Part shown: in pieces, positions 24,875 to 32,507 of the stretch
Layout of the letters: every line of letters starts with the position of its first letter
Position numbering within the stretch: the stretch's first letter is position 1
DNA from: CAZLCK01 sp964558235
GTDB taxonomy: Bacteria > Actinomycetota > Coriobacteriia > Coriobacteriales > CADBOM01
Reading direction: 5' to 3'
Assembly (NCBI GenBank): GCA_964558235.1
Contig: CAZLCK010000014.1
Coordinates: 1-32,507, forward strand
DNA: 32,507 nucleotides
The notes under the pieces: model-generated
Seen by the model: only the letters and a program-made list of their open reading frames with translations
Told to the model about the DNA's origin: nothing
Databases searched by the model: none
Translations under genes and position numbers: made by a program

Positions 24875-25768
24875 ATGTCAAAACCAAATGTTCAAAACAT
24901 ATTAACCCACGACTGCCACGTACATTTTGCGTTGGATGGGCTTGATTGGAAAAAAGCGTTAAATAGGCATAAGGGTAGCCCAGATGTTGATCTAATTAGA
25001 CAAATGTTAAGAAGCTATGCAGAAGCTGGAACAAGTTTTATTCGAGAGGGCGGAGATAGATTTGAAGCTGGCTGGATCGCTCGAAACCTAGCTCCGGAGT
25101 ATGAAATTGAATTTTGCTCTCCGATTTTTCCCATCTATCAAAAAGGCAATTACGGGTCATTTATTGGACGCGCATTTGAAAGTCGTAAAGACTTTGAAAG
25201 CCTAGTTGATGAGGTAGCAAGCCGTGGTGGCGACTATGTAAAGGTAATGCTGTCTGGAATTATGGATTTCAACAATTATGGAGTAATTACCGGACATTCA
25301 TTCGAAATTGACGAGATTAAAGAGATGGTTAAAACCGTGCATTCACGCGGACTTGCGCTGATGGCACATACAAATGGTGCACAGGCTATTAAAGATGCGG
25401 TCTTAGCTGGAGTTGATAGCATCGAGCATGGATATTACATGGATGAATCTGCCAAAGAAGCCCTTGTGGCATCGAAATCAATTTGGGTTCCAACACTTAG
25501 CCCAATCTGTAACACTATTGAAAGTGGCAGATATAACAAAAATGTCTTAGTTCATATTACAAACGATCAAAAAAACGCGATAAAAGAGGTGGCTGATAAC
25601 GGCGGAATTATCGCGATGGGAAGCGACGCTGGCGCAGGTTCAGTAGAGCATGTTTTAGCAATCGAAAACGAGACCTCTTATATGAAAGAGGCTTTGGGAG
25701 AAAAATTTGAGTCTGTGATTTTACGAGGCCTAGAAGAGATAAAAGCACGCTTTGGCCGCAGACGCTAA
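24875..25768 (+). CDS. Compact amidohydrolase (imidazolonepropionase-like metal hydrolase)
   Basis: A protein of 297 residues, with GGGGTAAG upstream of ATG 24875. It has the complete metal set of an amidohydrolase: H15 and H17 (HVH), K123 (YVKVML), H165 (AHTNG), H185 (IEHG) and D251 (GSDAG). It lacks the N- and C-terminal beta-sandwich of most imidazolonepropionase-like members, so it is a bare TIM barrel of a short kind. The substrate is unknown; members hydrolyse amides, imides, dipeptides and xenobiotic esters. It is convergent with ligA and overlaps its end by 4 bases. Confidence 0.88.
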   Translation: MSKPNVQNILTHDCHVHFALDGLDWKKALNRHKGSPDVDLIRQMLRSYAEAGTSFIREGGDRFEAGWIARNLAPEYEIEFCSPIFPIYQKGNYGSFIGRAFESRKDFESLVDEVASRGGDYVKVMLSGIMDFNNYGVITGHSFEIDEIKEMVKTVHSRGLALMAHTNGAQAIKDAVLAGVDSIEHGYYMDESAKEALVASKSIWVPTLSPICNTIESGRYNKNVLVHITNDQKNAIKEVADNGGIIAMGSDAGAGSVEHVLAIENETSYMKEALGEKFESVILRGLEEIKARFGRRR

Positions 25769-27939
25769 GCTAGCCCGTCAGGCAGCTGGCCAGTCTGTAA
25801 AATCATCATCAATTGTGCCTGATCTAGCACTGGGATTCCTAACTCTCGAGCCTTTGTGAGCTTTGATCCTGCATTTTCCCCAGCTACAACATAGCTTGTC
25901 TTAGACGAAACTGAGCTAGAAGTCTTGGCGCCAAACTCTTTAAGAGATTTTTCCGCATCACGACGCCCAATGCCATCAAGAGTACCTGTTAAAACAAAGG
26001 TAAGCCCAGTTAGACTCTGCAATTTCATGTCGGAATGTTCCTCTTCAAGAACAACTCCAAGCCTTTCAAGCTCTTCCATTAGATGCCTGTTGGCCTCAAC
26101 ACTAAAGAAATTGACAACATTTGTTGCAATAGTTAGGCCGATCGTGTCTATTGCAGACAAGTCCTCCACGCTAGCCTCAATAAGCTTTTTGTAGCTCGGA
26201 TAATGTTTAACGATCGTCTCAGCAACGGTCTTTCCAACATTTCGAATCGAAATCCCAAATAGAACACGCGCAAACCCGCGGGTCTTTGACTCCTCAATTT
26301 GGGCAATGATCTTTTTTGCACCAAGATGTCCAACTAAAGATGGAATCTGCCTATAATCGCCTGTTTCCTCACGTTTTTTTGCAGACATTTGGTTGAGATA
26401 TTTCATCGAGCCGCTCTCGAGATTTGCAATATCATCCTCTTTTAAGTGATAAAAATCTGCCACATCTTTAACAAGCCCGCTCTCAACAAGCTTAGAGATT
26501 ACAGCTGGTCCAAGCCCCTCAATATACATAGCGCTTCTACTTACCCAATGCTCCAATCTACCCTGCAATTGTGCTGGACAATCAGAAGAAACGCATCTAT
26601 AGGCTGGACCATCCTTATCTTTATAGATTTTTGAGCCACAAGACGGGCATTCATGTGGCATGCCAAAAGGTATAGATTCGCGCGGTCGCATGTCGCTAAT
26701 ATGTCCAACTACTTCAGGGATCACATCACCCGCTTTACGAATGATAATTGTGTCGCCGACACGGATATCCTTACGCCTAATTTCGTCGATATTATGAAGT
26801 GTCGCACGCGAAACAACAGAGCCCGACACTCTAACAGGGTCAAACTCCGCAACAGGAGTCAAAACTCCAGTCCTTCCAACTTGCACCACAATATCTCTCA
26901 AGATTGTTACGACCTCTTCAGGAGGAAACTTAAAAGCAATCGCCCACCTTGGAGCCCTTGTTGTAAAGCCAAGATATTCTTGCTCAGCAAAGGAATTAAC
27001 TTTTACAACAACACCATCAACCTCATAAGGCAAATCTGAGCGCCTCTCAATTGCCTGCTCGCAAAACTCGACGACCTCTTCAGTGGTTTTGCATAACTTG
27101 ATATTTGAATTTACATGAAAGCCACATTCTTTCAAAAACTTTAGGAGATCCCACTGAGTGTTTACCGGCAGATTCTTTGCATCTGCAATCGCGTACAAAA
27201 ATGTTGATAGCCCACGATTTTTGGTGATTTGAATATTTTTGTGACGCATTGTTCCAGCAGCAGCATTTCTGGGATTTGCAAAGAGCTTAGGAGCACGCCC
27301 ATCCTTGAGCTCACTCTCCTCAATCATCTGCTTATTAAGACGTTCAAAACTTTCCTTGGACATGTAGACTTCCCCGCGAAATTCCACCTGTGCGCCAGGG
27401 GTTATCTGCGAGATAGATGAGTCGGAAAGCTTCCGAGGAATATCTGAGACGGTCATCGCATTAGCAGTTATATCCTCACCTGTAACACCATCGCCTCTCG
27501 TAGCAGCTTGAATTAGGCGGCCATCCTCATAGGTCAGCGCGATCGAAGAACCATCTATCTTTAGCTCGCAGACAAACTCCGGGGTGTGGCCTAAAGAATT
27601 AATAGTCCGCTCAATCCACGCCTGAAGTTCATGAATATCCATGGCATTATCGAGCGAATAGATGCGCTCTTGATGAACTACTGGAGCAAATCTCTCAGCG
27701 ACATAGCCACCGACACGCTGTGTTGGAGAGTCTTCGGTCAAAAGTTGAGGAAAAGCCAGTTCTAAAGAGTGGAGCTGGCGCATCAGCGAGTCGAAAGCTG
27801 AGTCACTAATCTCGGGCGCGTCCTCAGCATAGTAAAGCCTACTGTGATATTCGATCTCCTTGCGCAGAGCAGCAACGCGATCTTTTGCCTCACTAAGTGT
27901 AATCTCATGTGTTTCATCAGGTGTTTGGCTATTTTCCAT
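25765..27939 (-). CDS. ligA: NAD-dependent DNA ligase
   Basis: A protein of 724 residues from ATG 27939, with AGAGGA upstream. The nucleotidyl lysine is K127 (CELKIDG, 124-130). The N-terminal Ia domain carries YYAEDAPEISD, the OB fold follows, and four zinc-finger cysteines stand at about 431-452 (CPSCG then CVSSDC). The helix-hairpin-helix region and a C-terminal BRCT domain (about 645-724, LTGLTFVLTGTL) complete the usual layout. It seals nicks in replication and repair and is full length (usual about 670-700). Confidence 0.97.
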   Translation of the reverse strand: MENSQTPDETHEITLSEAKDRVAALRKEIEYHSRLYYAEDAPEISDSAFDSLMRQLHSLELAFPQLLTEDSPTQRVGGYVAERFAPVVHQERIYSLDNAMDIHELQAWIERTINSLGHTPEFVCELKIDGSSIALTYEDGRLIQAATRGDGVTGEDITANAMTVSDIPRKLSDSSISQITPGAQVEFRGEVYMSKESFERLNKQMIEESELKDGRAPKLFANPRNAAAGTMRHKNIQITKNRGLSTFLYAIADAKNLPVNTQWDLLKFLKECGFHVNSNIKLCKTTEEVVEFCEQAIERRSDLPYEVDGVVVKVNSFAEQEYLGFTTRAPRWAIAFKFPPEEVVTILRDIVVQVGRTGVLTPVAEFDPVRVSGSVVSRATLHNIDEIRRKDIRVGDTIIIRKAGDVIPEVVGHISDMRPRESIPFGMPHECPSCGSKIYKDKDGPAYRCVSSDCPAQLQGRLEHWVSRSAMYIEGLGPAVISKLVESGLVKDVADFYHLKEDDIANLESGSMKYLNQMSAKKREETGDYRQIPSLVGHLGAKKIIAQIEESKTRGFARVLFGISIRNVGKTVAETIVKHYPSYKKLIEASVEDLSAIDTIGLTIATNVVNFFSVEANRHLMEELERLGVVLEEEHSDMKLQSLTGLTFVLTGTLDGIGRRDAEKSLKEFGAKTSSSVSSKTSYVVAGENAGSKLTKARELGIPVLDQAQLMMILQTGQLPDGLA

Positions 27940-28101
27940 CTTTATCCTCTAAAGCTTTTGCATTAAGTTTTATCAGACTCTAGATTATCAGTTTTAAGCA
28001 AAGACTCGAGCAATCCGTACATAAAACGTTAAGGTCTTTAGCGTAAAAATATTCTTACAATATAGATAGCGAACCTGGACTATCTTAGAAAGACTTTGAT
28101 T

Positions 28102-28686
28102 ATGCTCAATGATTCACAAATATCATCGAATTTAGCTAATTGCGAATCCTATTCTAAGAAGCATTCCTCTTATCCAAAGGTGTTTACATTTGTGGGTTGG
28201 AGCGGTTCAGGTAAAACCACTTTTTTAGAAAAGATTGTCGAGATTATGAGTCACAAGGGCATTCGTGTAGGCGTAATCAAACATCATGGACACTCGGGTG
28301 TTCTTATGGACAGCGACAAAAAAGATTCTTCTAGATATTGCAATGCAGGCGCAAAAGTAGTGACAGTATCATCACCAGATGAGTATATAGAGTTTAGACG
28401 TCCCACAAAAGAGGCGACTTTAGAAGAGCTAATAGACAAGATCGAAGATGAATGCGACATTATAATCGCCGAAGGCTTTAAGACGTGCCCGATAAATGCA
28501 ATTGAACTTTGCCGTAAATCGCATAATACGACGCCTATTATCGACGATAGCAAGCTTTTCGCTCTTGTAACTGACTATGAAGAGCGTGCAAAAATCTCAC
28601 GTAAAAATGGTATAGAGGTCTTTGGTCTTGATGAGCATCAGAAGATGGTTGACTTTTTGATCAATCAGGCTGGATTGGGGGCGTGA
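28102..28686 (+). CDS. mobB: Molybdopterin-guanine dinucleotide biosynthesis protein MobB
   Basis: A protein of 194 residues. The start is uncertain: ATG 28102 or TTG 28096, both with poor ribosome binding sites. The P-loop GWSGSGKTT is at 32-40, then VGVIKHHGHSG and IIAEGFK, typical of MobB GTPases. A polar N-terminal extension of about 26 residues precedes the domain. MobB aids the attachment of GMP to the molybdenum cofactor. It heads the moa genes; moaA starts 3 bases after its stop. Confidence 0.85.
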   Translation: MLNDSQISSNLANCESYSKKHSSYPKVFTFVGWSGSGKTTFLEKIVEIMSHKGIRVGVIKHHGHSGVLMDSDKKDSSRYCNAGAKVVTVSSPDEYIEFRRPTKEATLEELIDKIEDECDIIIAEGFKTCPINAIELCRKSHNTTPIIDDSKLFALVTDYEERAKISRKNGIEVFGLDEHQKMVDFLINQAGLGA

Positions 28687-28689
28687 ATT

Positions 28690-29648
28690 TTGGCTATAGA
28701 TTCGCTCGGCAGAAAGATCGATTATCTCCGTATATCCGTTACGGATAGATGTAATTTCAGGTGCTTGTATTGCATGCCCGAGGAGGGAGTCGTCTCAACT
28801 CCTCATGGCAATATTCTTTCTATTGAAGAGATAATCCGTTTTTCTAAAGTCGCTGCTCAAGAAGGAATTGTGAACTTCCGTGTTACCGGTGGAGAACCTC
28901 TTGTAAGAAAGGGCATTGTCGATTTAATTCGCGGACTCTCCCAAATTGAAGGTTGCGAGTCGTTAGCGATGACAACAAACGCCTCACTTCTATCTCCTAT
29001 TGCTCAAGAACTTAAAGATGCTGGTCTCACAAGGATAAATATCTCATTAGATTCCTTACATGAGGACACCTTTAAATATCTAACACGTAGAGGTTCTCTT
29101 GCAGACACATTAGAGGGTATTGAGGCCTCTTTTAGAGTTGGTTTTGATCCGGTTAAGATTAATTGCGTTGTGATTAGGTCTTTAAAGCAGGACTTTTTAA
29201 AATTTGTTCATATGACACTAGAGCGCCCGCTACACGTGAGATTTATCGAGTTTATGCCCATAGGCCATCAGGCTGGGATCGACCATGCAGGATGGACACA
29301 CGAAGATGTAATCCCATCTGAAGAACTCAGGCAACATATCTCCGAGCTGTGCGAGAAGGCAGGCCTTGGTAGCTTAGTTCCAGTTCAGAAAGGCGATGCA
29401 CCAGCTGGCAGTGGCCCTGCAGCTTATTGGAAGATTCCAGGAGCTGCTGGCACAATCGGCTTTATCTCCCCACTTTCGAACCATTTTTGTGGATCATGCA
29501 ACAAGCTGCGCCTTACAGCAGATGGCTTTTTGCGTCCATGTTTGTTCTCCGATTTGGAATTTAAAGTTAGAGATGCTGTCAGATATGGCAGTGACGACGA
29601 TATTCGACAGGTCTTATATGAGTCGCTAAACACAAAACCAGATGAGCA
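28690..29648 (+). CDS. moaA: GTP 3',8-cyclase MoaA, C-terminus lost in the assembly gap
   Basis: The start is TTG 28690, with a G-rich site upstream. About 319 residues are visible. The radical-SAM cluster motif is C21-x3-C25-x2-C28 (CNFRCLYC); GGEPL follows. The second [4Fe-4S] site is C267-x2-C270-x13-C284 (CGSCNKLRL...RPC). It converts GTP to 3',8-cyclo-GTP, the first step of Moco synthesis. The end lies in or after the gap; a frame ending at TAG 29826-29828, just before moaC, may be its tail. Confidence 0.93.
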
Positions 29649-29748
29649 NNNNNNNNNNNNNNNNNNNNNNNNNNNNNNNNNNNNNNNNNNNNNNNNNNNN
29701 NNNNNNNNNNNNNNNNNNNNNNNNNNNNNNNNNNNNNNNNNNNNNNNN
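29649..29748. other. Assembly gap of exactly 100 N inside moaA
   Basis: A run of exactly 100 N, as in the first gap. The frame ending at 29828 after it differs from the moaA frame before it, so the length is not real. Confidence 0.98.
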
Positions 29749-29836
29749 AAAAATTGAGGATGAAAAGAGAAGCTGAACCCACACAAAATACTTTTAAATC
29801 GCAAAACATAACTTTCGGTAGAGGTTAGGTGGACAG

Positions 29837-30406
29837 ATGAGTAAATCTCAAAACAATACTCATATACCGGGCGGACTTAGCGCCGGACATGCTGAAAATA
29901 TTGAACAGGACAGAACAAGCCTTACCCATGTGGATGAAAAGGGCGAGGTACGCATGGTAGATGTCTCTGAAAAAGATGTCACGCACAGAATTGCAGTCGC
30001 CGAGGGTTCGATCTTTATGCATCCAGATACGCTGGATATGATCGTAGGAAATGATGCTCCAAAAGGAGATGTTTTAGCAACAGCTAGAATCGCTGGGATT
30101 ATGGGAGCTAAAGCCACGTCGAGCATAATTCCGATGTGTCATCCGCTCAATATCACCAAAGCCAAGATCGACATTGAGGTTATTGGACCCGGAGATCGCG
30201 AAGATGGTCGTGTTGGATTACATGTTATTTCAACTACAGGTGTTGATGGAAAGACTGGAATTGAGATGGAAGCTCTAACCGGAGCCTCTATTGCATGCTT
30301 AACGATTTATGACATGTGCAAAGCAGTCGACAGAGGAATGGAGATCGAAAATATTAGATTGCTTAGAAAAGAAGGTGGCCGAACCGGGCTTTGGACACGC
30401 GACTAA
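29837..30406 (+). CDS. moaC: Cyclic pyranopterin monophosphate synthase MoaC
   Basis: A protein of 189 residues with AGGTGG upstream of ATG 29837. Catalytic lysines K76 (PKGDVLATARIAGI) and K162 (TIYDMCKAV) match K51 and K131 of E. coli MoaC; MCHPL (100-104) and MEALTGAS are conserved. A polar N-terminal extension of about 25 residues is present. It converts 3',8-cyclo-GTP to cPMP, directly after MoaA in the pathway and in the operon. Confidence 0.97.
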   Translation: MSKSQNNTHIPGGLSAGHAENIEQDRTSLTHVDEKGEVRMVDVSEKDVTHRIAVAEGSIFMHPDTLDMIVGNDAPKGDVLATARIAGIMGAKATSSIIPMCHPLNITKAKIDIEVIGPGDREDGRVGLHVISTTGVDGKTGIEMEALTGASIACLTIYDMCKAVDRGMEIENIRLLRKEGGRTGLWTRD

Positions 30407-30472
30407 ATTAGCAACTACAGTGCTGTGATAAGGTACCATGTTGCCAGACCGGTCTTTGGACGCAAGACTAAA
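30383..30472 (+). repeat. Imperfect 25-bp duplication of the moaC 3' end
   Basis: The last codons of moaC (30383-30407, ACCGGGCTTTGGACACGCGA then CTAAA) recur at 30448-30472 with 21 of 25 bases matching. The second copy is not in a gene; it looks like the remnant of a small duplication. Confidence 0.6.
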
Positions 30473-30499
30473 GCGCTGCGATGAGGAAAATGTTCTCGT

Positions 30500-30562
30500 G
30501 CGCGAGGCGGGTTATGCACGAGACGGGTTATGCACGAGGCAAGCCGTGCGCGAGACGGATAT
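30500..30562. repeat. Four imperfect 16-bp tandem repeats before moaB
   Basis: Units starting at 30500, 30516, 30532 and 30548 share the form GCRCGAGRCGGGTTAT; units 1 and 2 differ at 2 bases, units 3 and 4 more. They are GC-richer than the surroundings. The frame here is open upstream of moaB, but the good ribosome binding site lies after it. Confidence 0.7.
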
Positions 30563-30602
30563 AAAAGAGATGGGCAAAAGCGACAGCAAAAAAGGAGCAA
30601 TA

Positions 30603-31076
30603 ATGACTATTAGGTTTGCAATTATTACCTGTTCAGATACAAGAAATATTGAAGAGGACACTGCCGGAGCAGCTCTTGAAAAACTTATCAAAGATCAGGG
30701 CTGGGAGGTTGCAAGTCACATTATCGTAAAAGATGAACGCGACGTGATAGCTAACGCGATAGTTGATGCTGTAGATAATATTAAAGTCGACGTGGTTTTG
30801 ACATGCGGTGGGAGTGGTCTTTCACTTAGAGACGTTACACCTGAGGCAACTGCAGATGTTTGTGAGCGCAACGTGCCCGGAATCGCTGAGGCAATGCGCG
30901 CACATTCGATAAAAATAACTGGTCGCGCGATGCTGTCTAGAGCAGTTTGTATGCAGCGCGGACGAACGCTCGTGATTAATCTTCCAGGAAGCCTCAAAGC
31001 GGCTAAAGAAAATTGGGACGGTATCTATGAGCAGCTAGATCATGCTGTTGGAATGATGGCTGGCGAGGGCCACTAA
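30603..31076 (+). CDS. moaB: Molybdenum cofactor protein of the MoaB/MogA family
   Basis: A protein of 157 residues. ATG 30603 has AAGGAG 7 bases upstream; a frame open to 30438 would be translated through the tandem repeats and lacks a site. LTCGGSGLSLRDVTPEAT (67-84) and NLPGSLKAAKE (126-136) are the MPT-binding signatures; the usual TTGGTG is slightly altered to TCGGSG. The family adenylylates molybdopterin before metal insertion. It closes the Moco operon in the window; moaD, moaE and moeA are not here. Confidence 0.92.
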   Translation: MTIRFAIITCSDTRNIEEDTAGAALEKLIKDQGWEVASHIIVKDERDVIANAIVDAVDNIKVDVVLTCGGSGLSLRDVTPEATADVCERNVPGIAEAMRAHSIKITGRAMLSRAVCMQRGRTLVINLPGSLKAAKENWDGIYEQLDHAVGMMAGEGH

Positions 31077-31146
31077 ACACATTTTCTAGATCGCTATCAA
31101 TAACAATCTTCAATCTCTCACTAGTCAAAGTGGAGCTAGGCAAACT

Positions 31147-31260
31147 ATGACAAGAGTACTTCTAATCTCTACAGACTTTGTCTGCACTAGTGGTAAGAAG
31201 ATATGCAGATTACAATTAATAGACGATTTAAAGCTTGGTCATCAAACAGAAAGGCTCTGA
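31147..31260 (+). CDS. Possible 37-residue protein immediately before the SDR gene
   Basis: An open frame from ATG 31147 to TGA 31258-31260 ends one base before the ATG of the next gene. GGAGCTAGG lies upstream at a usable distance. The product (MTRVLLISTDFVCTSG...) has no recognised family. It may be a leader peptide whose translation couples to the downstream gene, or chance. Confidence 0.25.
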   Translation: MTRVLLISTDFVCTSGKKICRLQLIDDLKLGHQTERL

Positions 31261-31261
31261 T

Positions 31262-32272
31262 ATGGGAGAGCATCTAAAAGGCAAGGTTGCCATAGTCACT
31301 GGATCTGGTCAGGGTGTAGGTAGAGCCCTTGCTATTGGATTGGCAATGGAGGGCGCAAAGGTCATTACCAACAATAGAAGCCCAATTAAAGGTCGTCCAC
31401 TTGCTGATGGAGATAATATCTCACCTGAAGAATATGAAAAGCTATCGGATGAACGCAAGGCTTGGTTTAAGAAAGTTCATGACGAATGCACTGGAGACGC
31501 TGAGACAACTGCCGCAACGATCCGCGAGATGGGCGGAGAGGCAACCCCTTGTTATGCAGACATTGCAAAATTCGAAGAGGGCAAAAAGCTGGCGGATTTT
31601 GCCGTCGAAACTTATGGACGTATCGACATCGTTGCAAACATTGCAGGCAGCTTTGGATTTTCCCCATTTGTTGATATCTCAGAAGAGATGTGGGATCGCG
31701 TTACAGGAGTTAAGCCAAAAGGCTACTTTAATGTTATGAGACATGCTGTTCCTTACATGATAGAGCAAGGAGATGGCGGTCGCATAATCAATACAACTTC
31801 GCGCGCAATGATGGGTGATGTCTTTAAGCACGTTGAGTATTGCACAGCCAATGCCGGTGTTGTTGGACTAACACGCGGAGCTGCAATTGAGCTTGCTGAA
31901 TATGGAATTACCTGTAATGCCTTTGGTCCATTTGCAAGAACACGTGCAGCATACGAATTAGATGCACGCGACGAAGTTTCTGACTTTAAGACCTGTATAT
32001 ATCCAACATATGTTCCTAAATACGAGGAAACCCCTGGTCCAGAAGAGGTTGTGCCATTTTTGGTTTGGCTTGCTTCTGATGAGTCTAAAGATGTTAGTGG
32101 ATCTGTCTTTACCTTAGCTGGCAGCGCCATTATCTGGCATCATGAGCCAATCGAGCGCAAGGTTATTACAAAAAGCGGTTCTTGGACAGTCGATGAGATC
32201 TTTGAGGCTATGCCACGTGATCTTTTGATGGGATATGAAAGCATAGTTCCTAAGATGCCTGAGCAAAACTAG
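31262..32272 (+). CDS. Short-chain dehydrogenase with altered catalytic tetrad
   Basis: A protein of 336 residues from ATG 31262, with GAAAGG upstream. TGSGQGVG (13-20) binds the cofactor; NIAGSFG stands where NNAG is usual. An insert of about 40 residues after the second strand (PIKGRPLADG...) resembles the 17-beta-HSD4 / multifunctional kind. Catalytic S180 and Y193 are present. The usual YxxxK is YCTAN, with Asn at 197, and the usual V-N-x-x-G is V-K151-P-K-G. The active site thus has Lys and Asn apparently exchanged. The substrate is unknown. Confidence 0.85.
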   Translation: MGEHLKGKVAIVTGSGQGVGRALAIGLAMEGAKVITNNRSPIKGRPLADGDNISPEEYEKLSDERKAWFKKVHDECTGDAETTAATIREMGGEATPCYADIAKFEEGKKLADFAVETYGRIDIVANIAGSFGFSPFVDISEEMWDRVTGVKPKGYFNVMRHAVPYMIEQGDGGRIINTTSRAMMGDVFKHVEYCTANAGVVGLTRGAAIELAEYGITCNAFGPFARTRAAYELDARDEVSDFKTCIYPTYVPKYEETPGPEEVVPFLVWLASDESKDVSGSVFTLAGSAIIWHHEPIERKVITKSGSWTVDEIFEAMPRDLLMGYESIVPKMPEQN

Positions 32273-32347
32273 CTTACGAATATAGGTTGGAAAACTAACT
32301 TACAGACAAGTTAGCGTTCTTTTGCAAAGTTATCAAAATTTATCGCA

Positions 32348-32389
32348 TCACTAAAAACCTCACTCAAATTTGAGTGAGGTTTTTAGTGA
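32348..32389. terminator. Bidirectional rho-independent terminator: 42-bp perfect palindrome
   Basis: Arms of 21 bases pair without mismatch about a centre between 32368 and 32369, with the core AACCTCACTCAAA/TTTGAGTGAGGTT. Runs of T follow the stem on both strands. It separates the SDR gene from the convergent gene at the right edge. Confidence 0.9.
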
Positions 32390-32418
32390 GACGAAGAATA
32401 GACTGATTAGCAAGATCA

Positions 32419-32507
32419 TTAATAAACCACTCTAGCTAGCCAATCGGCAGCATCTACGATTCGTATTCCCTCGTGCTGGTATTCGGGCTGATAGGTGCGA
32501 GCGATCA
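32419..32507 (-). CDS. C-terminal end of an unrecognised gene, cut by the window edge
   Basis: A frame on the minus strand enters at the right edge and stops at TAA 32421-32419. The visible 29 residues (ending RIVDAADWLARVVY) have ordinary amino-acid use and lie next to a bidirectional terminator, which supports a real gene. Family not recognised. Confidence 0.55.
   Translation of the reverse strand, partial: IARTYQPEYQHEGIRIVDAADWLARVVY

Noticed and set aside
28040..28090. ModE-type operator before mobB
   Set aside because: Only one AT-rich half-site resembles the pattern; the inverted half is missing.

Overview
The window looks like chromosomal DNA of a moderately AT-rich actinobacterium, most likely a member of the Coriobacteriia (Eggerthellaceae-like). 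That placement is an inference from gene content, not from a marker gene: a tandem WYL-regulator pair of the PafB/PafC kind, a TsaB-TsaD fusion, an aconitase-X pair beside an FAD oxidoreductase, and anaerobe-style housekeeping genes. Two runs of exactly 100 N (6222-6321 and 29649-29748) show that it is a scaffolded draft or metagenome assembly. Each gap interrupts a gene (the second WYL protein and moaA), and the reading frames on either side of the gaps do not match, so the gap lengths are placeholders.

Layout. 1-3876: a truncated zinc-ribbon membrane protein and a large membrane protein with a degenerate M28 peptidase fold, both on the minus strand. 4074-6649: two overlapping WYL regulators on the plus strand, facing an HdeD-like membrane protein. 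7460-9482: an FAD-dependent oxidoreductase followed by a metallo-beta-lactamase-fold hydrolase (minus), divergent from the large and small subunits of an aconitase-X-type dehydratase (9712-11445). 11520-11595: tRNA-Ala(CGC). 11911-14502: a metal-export island made of a 26-residue membrane microprotein, a DUF6110-like small protein and a P1B-type ATPase. 14684-15463: a short-chain dehydrogenase.

15751-22429 is a compact minus-strand housekeeping operon read in the order glmS, acpS, alr, family-4 uracil-DNA glycosylase, tsaE, tsaB-tsaD. It links UDP-GlcNAc and D-alanine supply for the cell wall, ACP activation, DNA repair and the tRNA t6A modification. After an IS3-type transposase scar (about 22574-22760) come a URO-D superfamily protein, an arylamine N-acetyltransferase, a compact amidohydrolase and ligA. 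28102-31076 is a molybdenum cofactor operon (mobB-moaA-moaC-moaB). The window closes with a second short-chain dehydrogenase, a 42-bp perfect palindrome that looks like a bidirectional terminator, and the tail of a minus-strand gene.

The most unusual signals are enzymes that keep their fold but lack catalytic residues. The M28-like protein has lost its zinc ligands, AcpS has lost both Mg2+ ligands, and the last short-chain dehydrogenase has Asn and Lys apparently exchanged in its catalytic tetrad. Also notable is the P1B ATPase with an SCA transmembrane motif accompanied by two tiny membrane proteins.
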